DNA of 64,000 nucleotides from Mycobacterium xenopi (GTDB lineage Bacteria; Actinomycetota; Actinomycetes; Mycobacteriales; Mycobacteriaceae): NCBI RefSeq assembly GCF_009936235.1, contig NZ_AP022314.1, positions 2,542,001 through 2,606,000 of the forward strand. Reading direction: 5' to 3'. Every line of letters starts with the position of its first letter. The first letter of the stretch is position 1. A model generated the notes under the pieces. That model searched no databases and was not told the DNA's origin. It saw only the letters and a list, made by a program, of their open reading frames with translations. Position numbers and translations under genes: made by a program. Below are positions 1 through 9,158 of the stretch, piece by piece.

Positions 1-486
1 TACACCGTGCGATTCCACGTCGATGCGCCGCCGGACAAAGTGTGGCGCGTGCTGCACCCGCCGGCGCCGCCGAACTCCCCGCGGCCACGGGTCCTCAAGT
101 GGCCCACCGGCAGCATGGAGATTTTGCACGAGGGCGACGAAGCCGGTGAGGGCTTGGTCCGGACATGCGTGTTCGCTGTACCGAAGTACTTGCTGTCGGG
201 CGGCAAGGGCCGGTCGTTTGAGACCGTGACCGAGGCGAAGCTCAACAAGCTCTCCCGCTATGTGGCGATGGGAAAGCCGCTGTGGTCGCGTGCGGAGGGC
301 TACCACGAGTTGGAGGAACAGCCCGACGGCACCACGGTGCTGACGTTCCATGAGGACTATCACGCGTATAACCCGGTGCTGCGTTTGCTTTTCGAGCGAC
401 TGGTGCATGGGCGAATCTCGCGCGACAACCTTGAGACCTACCAGCATGCGCTTAGCTACGCCGGCCGGGTACGGCGCCTCGCCTAG
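1..486 (+). CDS. SRPBCC (polyketide cyclase/START-like) protein, 5' end possibly outside window
   Basis: The reading frame is open from the first base. The first in-frame start is a GTG at 7, but the typical opening strand of the fold (FHVDAPPDKVWRVL) begins at once, so the true start may lie upstream. The protein has the SRPBCC layout: an N-terminal beta strand with a D-x-V-W segment, a central region with a Gly-rich turn, and a C-terminal amphipathic helix (LRLLFERLVHGR). These proteins bind hydrophobic ligands in a helix-grip cavity. No substrate can be named. It ends about 157 bases before a STAS gene on the same strand. Family call is good, function unknown. Confidence 0.7.
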   Translation, partial: YTVRFHVDAPPDKVWRVLHPPAPPNSPRPRVLKWPTGSMEILHEGDEAGEGLVRTCVFAVPKYLLSGGKGRSFETVTEAKLNKLSRYVAMGKPLWSRAEGYHELEEQPDGTTVLTFHEDYHAYNPVLRLLFERLVHGRISRDNLETYQHALSYAGRVRRLA

Positions 487-642
487 CGCCGGATCGTCGG
501 ATCATGCCGAAAGTGCATTCTTAGCAAAGTATTAAGCACCGCTGCCGGTCACCTTAGAATCGCTGCCTACCGTTCGAATTGTCGGGTTGAGGGGTCGCTC
601 AACCAAACAGCTCAGCAACAATTGCGAGAAGTGAGGCAGGGC

Positions 643-1098
643 ATGACCGGTTCGACTAAGACGGTGGCTGACCTCACGCCTCGTCGCCGCAACCCCGTAA
701 TCGACTGCGGCGGTGCCCGGATCAGGGCTCAGCAGCGTCATCTGGCCACTGTGGTGACGATCAGCGGCGTCATCGACGCTGCAAACGTCGATCGCGTCAG
801 CGATTCCAGCAGACGTTTCATCCTCGCGGACAGTCCATTCATCCTGGATCTCAGTGGCGTGGATTGCCTGGCAGCGCAAGCTGTTTTCCTCTTGCATCGC
901 GTCGATCACGATTGCTGCGCCGCCCGAGTGGAATGGGCTCTGGTGCCCAGCCATGCAGTACGGCAAGCGCTGTGGATCACCAACGACGATGGTGTTTTTC
1001 CTGTCGTGGACTCGGTGCACGAGGCCCTCCGATACTTCGCCGACGCCATCGTCACGCGCCGTCGCTTGCTCCTGCCGCTGCTCACCAAATCCGCATAG
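643..1098 (+). CDS. STAS-domain anti-sigma factor antagonist-like protein
   Basis: A 151-residue protein with the STAS pattern: a strand with VVTISGVIDAANVDRV, then a strand plus serine/aspartate loop (FILDLSGVDCLAAQAVFLLH), then a C-terminal helix. STAS proteins act in partner-switching with anti-sigma kinases. The usual phospho-acceptor Ser sits in the D-L-S-G-V-D loop, where the residue after the Asp is Cys. No partner kinase or sigma gene is adjacent. ATG 643 was preferred over the upstream TTG 622 and GTG 631 because GAGG at 633-636 is correctly spaced for it. Predicted cytosolic. Confidence 0.7.
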   Translation: MTGSTKTVADLTPRRRNPVIDCGGARIRAQQRHLATVVTISGVIDAANVDRVSDSSRRFILADSPFILDLSGVDCLAAQAVFLLHRVDHDCCAARVEWALVPSHAVRQALWITNDDGVFPVVDSVHEALRYFADAIVTRRRLLLPLLTKSA

Positions 1099-1132
1099 CA
1101 CCCGACGCGCCGACCGCGTACGCTGCTGTGGC

Positions 1133-1672
1133 ATGGGGCTGAAGAAAGCAGCGATCGTCGTGGCCGGTGCTGTCCTGATGGGCTGCGCCGGATCCACCGG
1201 CTTTGCCGGCGCCGCCCCTCCGACGCCGTCGCCGCCCGCACCGCCGACACCCCACGCGCAGCCTGGGCATTCTTCGCGACCCGGACCGCCAGCGCCTACG
1301 GTGCCGCCTGGGTCGCCGACCCAGACACCGCCCGGACCCAAGACGGTCATCGACCACGACGGGACCTTTGCGGTCGGAACGGACATCCTGCCGGGCACCT
1401 ACACCTCGGCGGGACCGGTGCAGGGTCGCACCTGCTATTGGAAACGAACCAACGGCAGCGACATCATCGACAACGCGATGACCAAAAAGCCCCAGGTGGT
1501 GCAGATCGAGCCGACCGACAAGGCGTTCAAGACCGACGGCTGCCAGCCCTGGCAGAAGAACGATGCGGCAACCGTAGACCCCGGCAAGTCCCCCGCAGAA
1601 GCCAAAGTCCAGCTGGACATCCTCAACGGCATTGCCAGCCAGCACGGCGCGGATCAACCACCCAAGCCCTGA
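1133..1672 (+). CDS. Secreted proline-rich putative lipoprotein
   Basis: Starting at ATG 1133 the product is 179 residues. The N-terminus is a lysine-containing signal peptide with a hydrophobic core ending in LMGC, a plausible lipobox (Cys18), although an AGA-A signal peptidase I site follows a few residues later. A Pro/Thr/Ser-rich linker (about residues 27-75) precedes a conserved domain with DGTFAVGTDILPGTY and two cysteines. The longer upstream reading of this frame overlaps the STAS gene and is not used. No function can be assigned. The protein is expected at the cell surface. Confidence 0.65.
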   Translation: MGLKKAAIVVAGAVLMGCAGSTGFAGAAPPTPSPPAPPTPHAQPGHSSRPGPPAPTVPPGSPTQTPPGPKTVIDHDGTFAVGTDILPGTYTSAGPVQGRTCYWKRTNGSDIIDNAMTKKPQVVQIEPTDKAFKTDGCQPWQKNDAATVDPGKSPAEAKVQLDILNGIASQHGADQPPKP

Positions 1673-1752
1673 CTACGGCCGCTTGCATCCGATCACGCGA
1701 ACCCTCAACGTCGCAATCTTTGGGGGATGCGGCCGGTCTGCCACGCCGAGGC

Positions 1753-2325
1753 CTAGGTGGTCGCCGCTTCGGCCTCTTGGCCGGCGCCGTTAGCGGCCAG
1801 TGAGTCATCCCACCCGTTCAACTGCGCCTCCGCTGGCTGAGGCTGCTCGACGTCGTCCGGCCCGGTTATCGCGCGGAGCGTTGCGATGAGCTCCTTGACC
1901 TTTTCCGCTTCGTAGTCGGTGGGTGTGGCGCCGGCCTCGAGAGCGTCGGGAAGGTCCGGCCGAAGCCCGACACCGTTTGCCGCCTCCTGCGCCGATAGTT
2001 TGGCGCGAATGCGTGCAGCGTAGAGCTGTTGACCCAAACTCGCTCCTGGCGCTGCGGCGGCGCGCGCCATCAGATCGTCGTAGCGTCTACGGACTTCGCT
2101 GAGCGCCACGATCACTGCCGATGTCGACCTGCTGTGGCTGGCTGCGTCGGTTAATGCCGCGCGCAGTTTACGAAGACCGGAAAGAACCACGTCGGCCCGC
2201 TTCTGGAATTTCTTGTCCTCGGGGAAGGGCAAAGAATCGATCGCGGCCCGGTACATGTGCATCGCCGCTTCGGCGACATCGACAATCACTTGCGCTTCGC
2301 CATTGTTTGGATCGAATTCACCCAT
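1753..2325 (-). CDS. Conserved mycobacterial protein with HTH-like C-terminal half (paralogue A)
   Basis: A 190-residue soluble protein. The first 100 residues are helical. Residues about 105-150 contain LGQQLYAARIRAKLSAQEAAN, followed by a second helix and DALEAGATPTDYE, which reads like an XRE/Cro-type helix-turn-helix. The end is acidic and Ala/Gln-rich. A clear paralogue lies at 39777-40283, sharing long blocks such as LSGLRKL, SVIVALS-V-R-RYDDLM and LGQQLY. A regulatory role is an inference from the HTH-like segment. No operon partner: neighbours are separated or divergent. Confidence 0.6.
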   Translation of the reverse strand: MGEFDPNNGEAQVIVDVAEAAMHMYRAAIDSLPFPEDKKFQKRADVVLSGLRKLRAALTDAASHSRSTSAVIVALSEVRRRYDDLMARAAAAPGASLGQQLYAARIRAKLSAQEAANGVGLRPDLPDALEAGATPTDYEAEKVKELIATLRAITGPDDVEQPQPAEAQLNGWDDSLAANGAGQEAEAATT

Positions 2326-2531
2326 GGCTCCTCAATTCTGTGGTGGTGCAGCTCAGTTAGCCGGTCCGCCGTGTTCTTCCGTCACTGCGACGGTTGAATG
2401 CATCGGGTAACCGGTGCGATGCACATTACATCGAATTAGTTGCACTCACCGCACCGGTCCCGGCGTCAGGCCAACGCCAACACCGTCCCGTTGCACGCGA
2501 TGGGCCGATGGCGATCCGCCCAATGGGGGCC

Positions 2532-3221
2532 TCAGACCGGTGTGCTGTGCGAGATTTGAGTGCCGGACTCCCATTCCGGCCAGGCGTTGTTGAGGATTTT
2601 TTCGACCATATCCTCGCGGATGAACGACTCGTCGTAGTGTGCGAGCACGTCGGCGTTCATGGTGCCGAACGTGGTGGCCGGCCGATGCCGCATACCGTTG
2701 GTGAAGGCCTGCAAGATGCGTCGTTTGAAATCAGGCCGCGGGTGTGCGGCGGTGACGGCCGCCAGCGCCTCGGGTGACAGATCGTCGCGACCGATGCCGA
2801 CCACGTCGGTCTCGACACCGGCGGTCACCAAAGCAATTTCCGGTTCGAGGAACTCCGGCACACCGGGAGTGGTATGCAATGCGATGCCAAGCCACACCCT
2901 GCGGGCGTCCGTCTCATCGACACCGCGGGCGAGCAGAAAGTCGCGGGCCGCATTAGCGCCGTCAACCTCGAAGCGCAGCGTCGACGTGCGGTAGCGCTCG
3001 GTCAATCCCAGGTCGTGGAACATCGCGCCCACGTACAGCAGTTCCAGGTCGGGCTGCAGCCCACGCCGCTGCCCTTGCAGCGCGCCGAACAGAAACACCC
3101 GGCGGGAATGGTGAAACAGCAGGTCGTCTTCGGCGTCGCGGATGAAATCGGTCACCTCACGCACCAACGGCGTGTCCGGGATAACGACGCCGGCGATGCT
3201 CTCAGTCGTTGAGCTACTCAC
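2532..3221 (-). CDS. HD-domain phosphohydrolase-like protein (cyanamide hydratase/InsA-like group)
   Basis: A 229-residue protein with a metal-binding HD signature: H38 in FHHSRR, H69-D70 in GAMFHDLGL, and a later His in GIALHTTPG. The order and spacing match the small HD-superfamily proteins often annotated as cyanamide hydratases or HD phosphohydrolases. Translation begins at GTG 3221. It is transcribed divergently from a DJ-1/AraC regulator 111 bases away. In actinobacteria this HD/GlxA-type arrangement is common, suggesting the regulator controls this gene. The substrate is unknown. Confidence 0.75.
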   Translation of the reverse strand: MSSSTTESIAGVVIPDTPLVREVTDFIRDAEDDLLFHHSRRVFLFGALQGQRRGLQPDLELLYVGAMFHDLGLTERYRTSTLRFEVDGANAARDFLLARGVDETDARRVWLGIALHTTPGVPEFLEPEIALVTAGVETDVVGIGRDDLSPEALAAVTAAHPRPDFKRRILQAFTNGMRHRPATTFGTMNADVLAHYDESFIREDMVEKILNNAWPEWESGTQISHSTPV

Positions 3222-3332
3222 GGGATGCGGCTCCCTTCGCTGGGCACTGTGTGGTCAGTCTGGGCTGACCAGGGTGTCGCTCGACGGTGTCGGATCGGTC
3301 ATCTTCCCCACAAATTGCGACAAAATGGTCGA

Positions 3333-4304
3333 GTGACCGGCCAGAGAGCCAGAGCGCGCGTGGTGGTGATCGTCGTCTTCGACGGGGTGACGCTGTTGGA
3401 CGTTGCCGGTCCGGCCGAGGTTTTCGTCGAAGCCAACCGATTCGGCGCCAACTACCGTATCGAGATCGCATCTGTTGACGGTCGTGACGTGACTACTTCG
3501 ATTGGGACGGATTTAGCTGTCACACAACGTATCTCGTCAATCGAGTCTGCTGACACGATCATGGTCGCCGGTGGTGACAACCTGGTCGGGCAGCCGATAG
3601 AGCCAGCCCTTGTCGAAGCGGTCAGGTCCGTGCCAAAGCGAACCCGACGCCTGGCGTCCATTTGCACCGGGTCATTCATCCTCGCCCAGGCCGGGCTGCT
3701 CAGCGGCCGGCGCGCGACCACGCATTGGAGAGATGCGCGGCTGTTCGCCCGGGCCTTCCCCGATATCACTGTGGAGTCGGACGCTATTTTTGTCCGCGAC
3801 GGCGATGTCTTCACCTCAGCCGGGGTTTCGGCGGGTATCGACCTTGCGCTGGCCCTGGTCGAGCAGGATTACGGGACTCAGCTGGTTCGCGACGTGGCGC
3901 GGTCGCTGGTCGTGTATCTGAAACGCGCCGGGGGGCAGTCGCAATTCTCGGTGCTCGTCGAGAAGGATCCGCCGCCAGACTCTGCGCTGCGCCCGGTGAC
4001 GGATGCGATCGCAGCCGACCCCGGCGCCAACCACAGCGTCAAACATCTTGCGGCGCACGCATCGTTGAGTACACGGCAGCTGACGCGGCTGTTCCAGTCC
4101 GAGCTCGGGACCACCCCGGCGCGCTACGTCGAAATGGTACGCATCGACGCTGCGCGCGCCGCGCTGGATGCTGGCCGCAGCGTCGCCGAGACCGCACGCC
4201 TTGCCGGCTTCGGCAGCCCGGAAACCCTCAGGCGGGTTTTCATCAACCATCTGGGCGTCTCACCGAAGACCTACCGCGACCGATTCCGCACCGCAGCAAG
4301 CTGA
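3333..4304 (+). CDS. GlxA-family transcriptional regulator (DJ-1/PfpI plus AraC HTH)
   Basis: The N-terminal DJ-1/PfpI-like domain spans about residues 8-170 (FDGVTLLDVAGPAEVF; nucleophile-elbow Cys111 in SICTGSFILA). The C-terminal AraC-type DNA-binding domain spans about 225-320, with two helix-turn-helix units (HASLSTRQLTRLF, and AETARLAGFGSPETLRRVF followed by GVSP). GTG 3333 is chosen; an upstream extension of the frame lacks similarity. The product is a cytosolic transcription factor, about 323 residues and typical for the family. The divergent HD-domain gene is the likely target. Confidence 0.85.
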   Translation: MTGQRARARVVVIVVFDGVTLLDVAGPAEVFVEANRFGANYRIEIASVDGRDVTTSIGTDLAVTQRISSIESADTIMVAGGDNLVGQPIEPALVEAVRSVPKRTRRLASICTGSFILAQAGLLSGRRATTHWRDARLFARAFPDITVESDAIFVRDGDVFTSAGVSAGIDLALALVEQDYGTQLVRDVARSLVVYLKRAGGQSQFSVLVEKDPPPDSALRPVTDAIAADPGANHSVKHLAAHASLSTRQLTRLFQSELGTTPARYVEMVRIDAARAALDAGRSVAETARLAGFGSPETLRRVFINHLGVSPKTYRDRFRTAAS

Positions 4305-4372
4305 GCGACGCGTTAACGACGTTGCATTGCGACTAATCCGGCGACAGCGAGATCGGTGCGCGCAGGATCGAC

Positions 4373-4834
4373 CTACCACAGCGGAATATCGCTACCATGC
4401 TCGGATTTCGGTCGCGGCCCAAAGTAGCGACGCTCTGACTCGTCTATCGCGATGTCGTTGATGCTGGCCTCGCGTCGCGACATCAAACCTGACGGAGCGA
4501 ACTCCCACAACTCGTTGCCATAACTGCGGTACCACTGGCCTTCGGTGTCATGCCATTCGTATTGGAATCTCACCGCGATTCGATTGTCTCGGAACGCCCA
4601 GAGGCTCTTGCGCAGTGCATAATCCAATTCGCGCTGCCACTTGCGAGTCAAGAATTCCACGATCTGATCGTGGCCGATGATGTGCTCGTCGCGGTTGCGC
4701 CAGTGCGAGTCAGCGGTGTAAGACGCTGCGACAAGCTCGGGATTGCGAGTGTTCCAGGCGTCCTCTGCAGCCTGGGTTTTCTGGATTGCGGATTCAAGAT
4801 CGAACGGGGGAAGTGGTGGGCGGCTCTCGGACAT
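4373..4834 (-). CDS. DUF1348 / NTF2-like (SnoaL-type) protein
   Basis: About 153 residues with a DUF1348 pattern: [19 protein letters not shown] near the N-terminus, [19 protein letters not shown], and [19 protein letters not shown] toward the end. The fold is a cone-shaped alpha+beta barrel that binds small hydrophobic molecules; catalytic roles are rarely proven. ATG 4834 is preferred over the in-frame ATG 4840 because a GGGAGG box lies at optimal spacing. The frame stays open upstream into the damaged SDR gene, but that continuous reading is an accident of frameshifts, not a fusion. It may be co-transcribed with that SDR. Confidence 0.75.
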   Translation of the reverse strand: MSESRPPLPPFDLESAIQKTQAAEDAWNTRNPELVAASYTADSHWRNRDEHIIGHDQIVEFLTRKWQRELDYALRKSLWAFRDNRIAVRFQYEWHDTEGQWYRSYGNELWEFAPSGLMSRREASINDIAIDESERRYFGPRPKSEHGSDIPLW

Positions 4835-4955
4835 TTGCATTACCTCCCGCAGTTGTACGTTTGCCGGTTGCCCGCTCCAGTCTGGAAGCATGGCGACGAC
4901 GCTGCCAACACGGCGGGCGCGGGCCGATAGCAACCTCGATTGCCGAGTTACGCGT

Positions 4956-5664
4956 TCACCCGGCGATGCTTCCGCCACCGTCGACCCGGATGATTTGACC
5001 GGTGATGTATCCGGCGTCGTCGTCAAGGAGGAAACGGATCGCGTGGGCGATTTCAGCCGGGGTACCGACCCTTTGCAGCGGAATGCTCTGCAAAAGCCGA
5101 GCTTCGCGCTCTGACCCACCGGGCTGCGTTGCCGGTACATCTCGGTTTCGGTGGGACCCGGCGCGACTGCGTTCACGGTGATGCCGGTCGAGGCCAGTTC
5201 GTTGGCCCAGATGCGGGTGCAGGTCTCCAGCGCGGCCTTGGCTGCCGCATACGGCGTTCGTTCCGGAGTGCCCAGCGTGGTCAATGTCGTGACGTAGACG
5301 ATGCGGCCCCATCCCTGGGCGCGCATGCCCGGCAGCGCGGCCAACACGACCTGCACTGCGGTACGCACTCAAGTCATAGGTGTCGAACAGGTGATCTAAT
5401 TCGATCGAGCCGATGACGCCGAAGCGCGCGAATCCTACGTTGTTGACGACGGCACCGACGGCGGCCTCAACGACGATGTGTTCCAGCGTCACCGTGGTCG
5501 CGGCCCGATCGGCAACGTCGACCTCGTGAAAACGGTCCCGGAAAATCCGCCGGTGCACTCCGGGCCAGGCCAACCGGCTCATAGCCATCGGCGGCCAGTC
5601 GGTCGGCCACTGCCCGACCGATGCCCTTCGACGCACCCGTGATCAACACGTGTCGCGATCCCAT
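4956..5664 (-). pseudogene. SDR-family oxidoreductase with three frameshifts
   Basis: The Rossmann start VLITGASKGIGRAVADRL lies in one frame from ATG 5664. The NNVGFARFG segment is in a second frame. The active-site stretch ([23 protein letters not shown]) is in a third. The C-terminus ([32 protein letters not shown]) returns to the second frame. Breaks lie near 5530-5545, 5365-5370 and 5105-5125. Joined together the pieces make a full-length classical SDR of about 235 residues with the YxxxK motif (Y-A-A-A-K). As written it cannot give one functional protein. True decay or sequence error are both possible. Confidence 0.8.
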
Positions 5665-5838
5665 TAGTGCTTCCCTTCGAGATCAACCGTGGGGTCGGCT
5701 GGATGACACTCTCGCATTGATGGAGGAACCCGGGGTGTGGCGGATCAGCCGTGTTTCCCACAGAAAACGACACGGCGGGCGCTCGCGGATGTTTGACTGT
5801 CCTGGCAACGGATCGCGACTGCACAGCCGAAGGACGCG

Positions 5839-6621
5839 GTGAGTATCGACTACGTGCGCGACGGCCGCATCGTCACCATCACCATCAACCGGCCCGAGAC
5901 GCGTAACGCCTTGGACATGGAGCACTTCCGGGACCTGGCCCACGCGTGGGCGACTTTTCGTGACGACGCCAACGCATGGGTCGCCGTCATCACCGGTGTC
6001 GGCCGGGATTTCTGTATCGGGGCCGATCTGAAGACGTTCATCCCGGAGTTGACCGGCGAGCTGCCGCAACCCGACGGCTGGGACGCGACCGACGCGATTC
6101 ACGCTGTCTTGCACAGGTTTCCGGTGTACAAGCCGATCGTCGCCGCAGTGAACGGCACGTGTGTCGCCGGAGGATTCGAGATGTTGACCTGCACCGATAT
6201 TCGCGTCGCCGTGCCCGAGGCCCGGTTTGCGGTGATGGAACCGAAGCGAGGGCTGTTTGCCGGCGGCGGCAGCACGGTGCGGCTGCCGCGCCAGATCCCC
6301 TACGCGCTCGCGATGGAGCTACTGCTGACCGCCGACATGGTGGACGCCGATCGCGCGCTCGCCATGGGTCTGATCAACAAGGTGGTGTCGGCCGACCGCT
6401 TGATGGACACGGCCTACGACTATGCCGAGCACATCGCGACCAACGCGCCGCTCGCCGTTTTTGCCACCAAGCAGTCAGCCGTCGAGGGGCTGGCGCTCGA
6501 CCTGCAATCCGCATACGACAACGAGACCCGGCACAGCGACCGCGTTTTCGCCACCGAGGACGCCAAGGAAGGTCCACGCGCCTTCGCCGAGAAGCGGCCG
6601 CCCCGATGGCAGGCACGCTGA
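5839..6621 (+). CDS. Enoyl-CoA hydratase/isomerase family protein
   Basis: A crotonase-fold protein of 260 residues: ITINRPETRNALD at the N-terminus, the oxyanion-hole segment GRDFCIGADLKTF, then VNGTCVAGGFEMLTCTDIRVA, and the C-terminal helices expected for the trimer. It would hydrate or isomerise acyl-CoA thioesters in fatty-acid or related catabolism; the substrate is not predictable. GTG 5839 gives the canonical length. It ends two bases from the convergent amidohydrolase pseudogene. Cytosolic. Confidence 0.85.
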   Translation: MSIDYVRDGRIVTITINRPETRNALDMEHFRDLAHAWATFRDDANAWVAVITGVGRDFCIGADLKTFIPELTGELPQPDGWDATDAIHAVLHRFPVYKPIVAAVNGTCVAGGFEMLTCTDIRVAVPEARFAVMEPKRGLFAGGGSTVRLPRQIPYALAMELLLTADMVDADRALAMGLINKVVSADRLMDTAYDYAEHIATNAPLAVFATKQSAVEGLALDLQSAYDNETRHSDRVFATEDAKEGPRAFAEKRPPRWQAR

Positions 6622-6623
6622 AA

Positions 6624-7690
6624 TCAGTTGAGCCCGTAAAAGCGCTGCGCGTTGAGCCCGCCGATCTTCGCCCGAGCTTCCTCGCTGATGTCGCTACGTG
6701 TGCGGAGATGTTTGGTGCTTTCCGGCCATTCACCGTCCCAGTGCGGGTAGTCGCTGGCGAACATGATGAAGTCCGCGCCGAGCACGTCGATAACCCCGGG
6801 CAGGATTGGTTCTTCCGGTTCGCATGTCACCCAGATGTTGCCGGCCTGCAGGTACTCCTGCGGATCACGCCGCCACCCGTGCTCGATCCAGTCTCCCCGC
6901 TTCTCGTAATGCTCGTGCAGACGGTCGATGAAGAACGGCACCCAGCCCACACCGGCCTCTAAAAACGCCACCCGCAGCCGGGGATGACGATCGAATACCC
7001 CTCCCGAAACCAGCGCCGTCATCGCCGTCATCTGGTCGAACGGGAAGCTGATGCAATGCACCTGGATGTAGTTCGTGAAACGGTCGACGCCGATCTTCGG
7101 CAGATGGATACCGGGCGCACCGTGAATGCCCAGCGGCATCTCCAGCTCCTCGGCGGCGGCGTAGAACGGGTCGAGGTCTGGATGATCCAGGTTGCGGGTC
7201 TTCAGCGCGGGCGGCACCAGAGTCGCCACCAACCCGAGCTCCTTAGCCTCCCGCATGACGTCGATCGCCACTTGTCCGTGTTCGATCGGCGTCACGGCGA
7301 CGCCGCGCAGCCGCCCTGCGACGGCGCGCAGTAGTCGGCGATCCACTGGTTGTACAGCCGCGCAAACCCCGCGGCGAACTCCGGATCCTCCAGGCTGGGG
7401 GTGCATAGACCCAGGCTCGGATACAACACCATTGTGTCGATGTGGTCGCGGTCGGCGTCGGTGAGCACACCTTCAGTCGACCGGCAGTGGATGTCGGCCG
7501 CCTTGCTGATCCCGTGCTCGGGCGGACAACCGGCGCCCGGCCCGCGGTCTTCGGGATATCGACGACCTTCGATGACCAACCTCGGCGTGCCGTCACCACT
7601 GGGGTGGACGTATTGCGGCCAGCGCTTGATGGCTTCGACGGCAAGCGTGGGGTTTTCGGCGACGTGTCCGTCGGCATCGATGATTCGCAT
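6624..7690 (-). pseudogene. Amidohydrolase-2 family metal-dependent hydrolase, frameshifted
   Basis: The N-terminal third (IIDADGHVAE with the first metal ligands D-x-H, and YPSLGLCTPSLEDPEFA) reads in one frame from ATG 7690 and stops at 7292. The remainder (GVAVTPIEHGQVAID, GIHGAPGIH, FLEAGVGWVPFFIDRL, FASDYPHWDGEWP) is in another frame down to 6624. A single missing base around 7311-7316, in a GGCGG context, explains the break. Restored, it is about 355 residues and typical for the amidohydrolase-2/ACMSD-like group, often found with acyl-CoA or aromatic catabolism genes. Convergent with the enoyl-CoA hydratase. Confidence 0.8.
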
Positions 7691-7854
7691 CGGTTATCCC
7701 TGTCGAATTTTCGAGCGTGCAGATGAGTATCTACCAGTCGAAACAGTAACGGGGTGATAAGCAGAAGTCACCGAGCCCAGCCAAATCGCACTGCCACCGA
7801 CCCGAAGGACCAAGCCAGGATGCCAAATCAGCAGCTACCCCGGGCAGGTAGCCG

Positions 7855-9030
7855 GTGAGTTCGCGCCTTTTGCCCGTGCTGGCCGCCGTGGTCGTGCTGG
7901 CCGCGAGCTGTTCGCATCCGGCGGGTCCGGTTGATGGCACGGCCACTTCGTCAACATCGTCAACGAAGGTCGCGGGATCGAGCAAACCGGCTCCGCCGCG
8001 CGCAGGACCGTCCCCGCCCGAGCGCCGCAACGTGTACGCCAGCCCCGGCCGGGGCATTTTCGCCGCCGGTGTGAGCGCCGACCGCCCGCTGGTGTATGTG
8101 CCGCACAACCGCTCCGGCGACGTGTGGGAGATCGACCCCGTGACCTATGAGGTGGTCGCGAAATACCCTGTGGGCCGCGAGATTCAGCATGTCGTGCCCG
8201 CGCACGACATGCGTACCCTGTACGCCACCGACGACGTCGGCAATCAGATGCTGGCGCTCGACCCGCGCACCGGGCAGCCGGGCGTCAACATCCCGATCCT
8301 GGACCCGTACAATCTGTACTTCACGCCCGACGGCCGGTTCGCCATCTCGGTCGCCGAGCGGTTGCGCTCGCTGATCTGGTATAGCCCGGTCACCTGGCAG
8401 CTGCTTGACAAGACCCCCATCCCCGAATGTGCGGGCATCAACCACGCCGACTTCTCCGTCGACGGTCACACCGCGGTCTTCAGCTGTGAATTCGCCGGGC
8501 GCGTGGCGGTGGTCGACGTCGGCACGCACCGGATGCTGCGCACCGTTGACATGCCGACACGCCATACCCACATGGGCCCACAGGACATCCGGCTCGCCCC
8601 CGACGGTTCGGCCTACTACATCGCCGACTGCGACGCCGGCGGGGTGTGGGTACTTGACGGCGGTGCCAACCAGGTCCAGCGGTTCATCGCCACCGGCGCG
8701 TGTGCCCACGGGCTGTTCTTTTCCCGGGACGCCACCCGGCTTTTCGTGACTAACCGGTCAGACGGATCAATCTCCGTCCTTGACGCCTACACCGGTGCCC
8801 AGATCACATTGTGGCGCCTTCCCGGCGGTGGCAGCCCCGACATGGGCAACATCACCGCCGATGGGAGCCGACTCTGGGTTTCCGGCCGCTACAACAATGT
8901 CGTCTATGTGGTCTCTACGACCGACGGAACATTGCTGCACACAGTCAAAGTCGGTAACGAGCCACACGGGTTGACTGTTTGGCCGCAACCCGGCCGCTAT
9001 TCGCTCGGCCACACCGGCATCACCCGCTGA
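7855..9030 (+). CDS. Beta-propeller (YVTN/NHL-type) lipoprotein
   Basis: A 391-residue precursor starting at GTG 7855. The signal peptide ends in a good lipobox (LAASC, Cys19) and is followed by a Ser/Thr/Pro linker to about residue 60. The rest is a series of about six propeller blades with repeated phrases such as VYVPHNRSGDVWEID, LYATDDVGNQMLALD, AYYIADCDAGGVWVLD and LFVTNRSDGSISVLD. The protein should be anchored outside the membrane. Similar proteins act as surface binding or quinoprotein-like scaffolds, but no enzyme motif is visible. Confidence 0.8.
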   Translation: MSSRLLPVLAAVVVLAASCSHPAGPVDGTATSSTSSTKVAGSSKPAPPRAGPSPPERRNVYASPGRGIFAAGVSADRPLVYVPHNRSGDVWEIDPVTYEVVAKYPVGREIQHVVPAHDMRTLYATDDVGNQMLALDPRTGQPGVNIPILDPYNLYFTPDGRFAISVAERLRSLIWYSPVTWQLLDKTPIPECAGINHADFSVDGHTAVFSCEFAGRVAVVDVGTHRMLRTVDMPTRHTHMGPQDIRLAPDGSAYYIADCDAGGVWVLDGGANQVQRFIATGACAHGLFFSRDATRLFVTNRSDGSISVLDAYTGAQITLWRLPGGGSPDMGNITADGSRLWVSGRYNNVVYVVSTTDGTLLHTVKVGNEPHGLTVWPQPGRYSLGHTGITR

Positions 9031-9158
9031 GTTCTGCGGCGAATTCTGGGCCAGCGACTACAAATCGATGCGATTCCAGAATGGTCACACGCAAGAAACG
9101 TTTGCCCTGCAGTGACCTCCAATACCTTACTGTGTGGCCGTTCGCGCATCGGGAGGCA

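Noticed and set aside
4373..5368. A 331-residue open frame joining SDR and DUF1348 sequence
   Set aside because: The SDR part is only in this frame between two frameshifts, and a GGGAGG box with ATG marks a separate DUF1348 gene.
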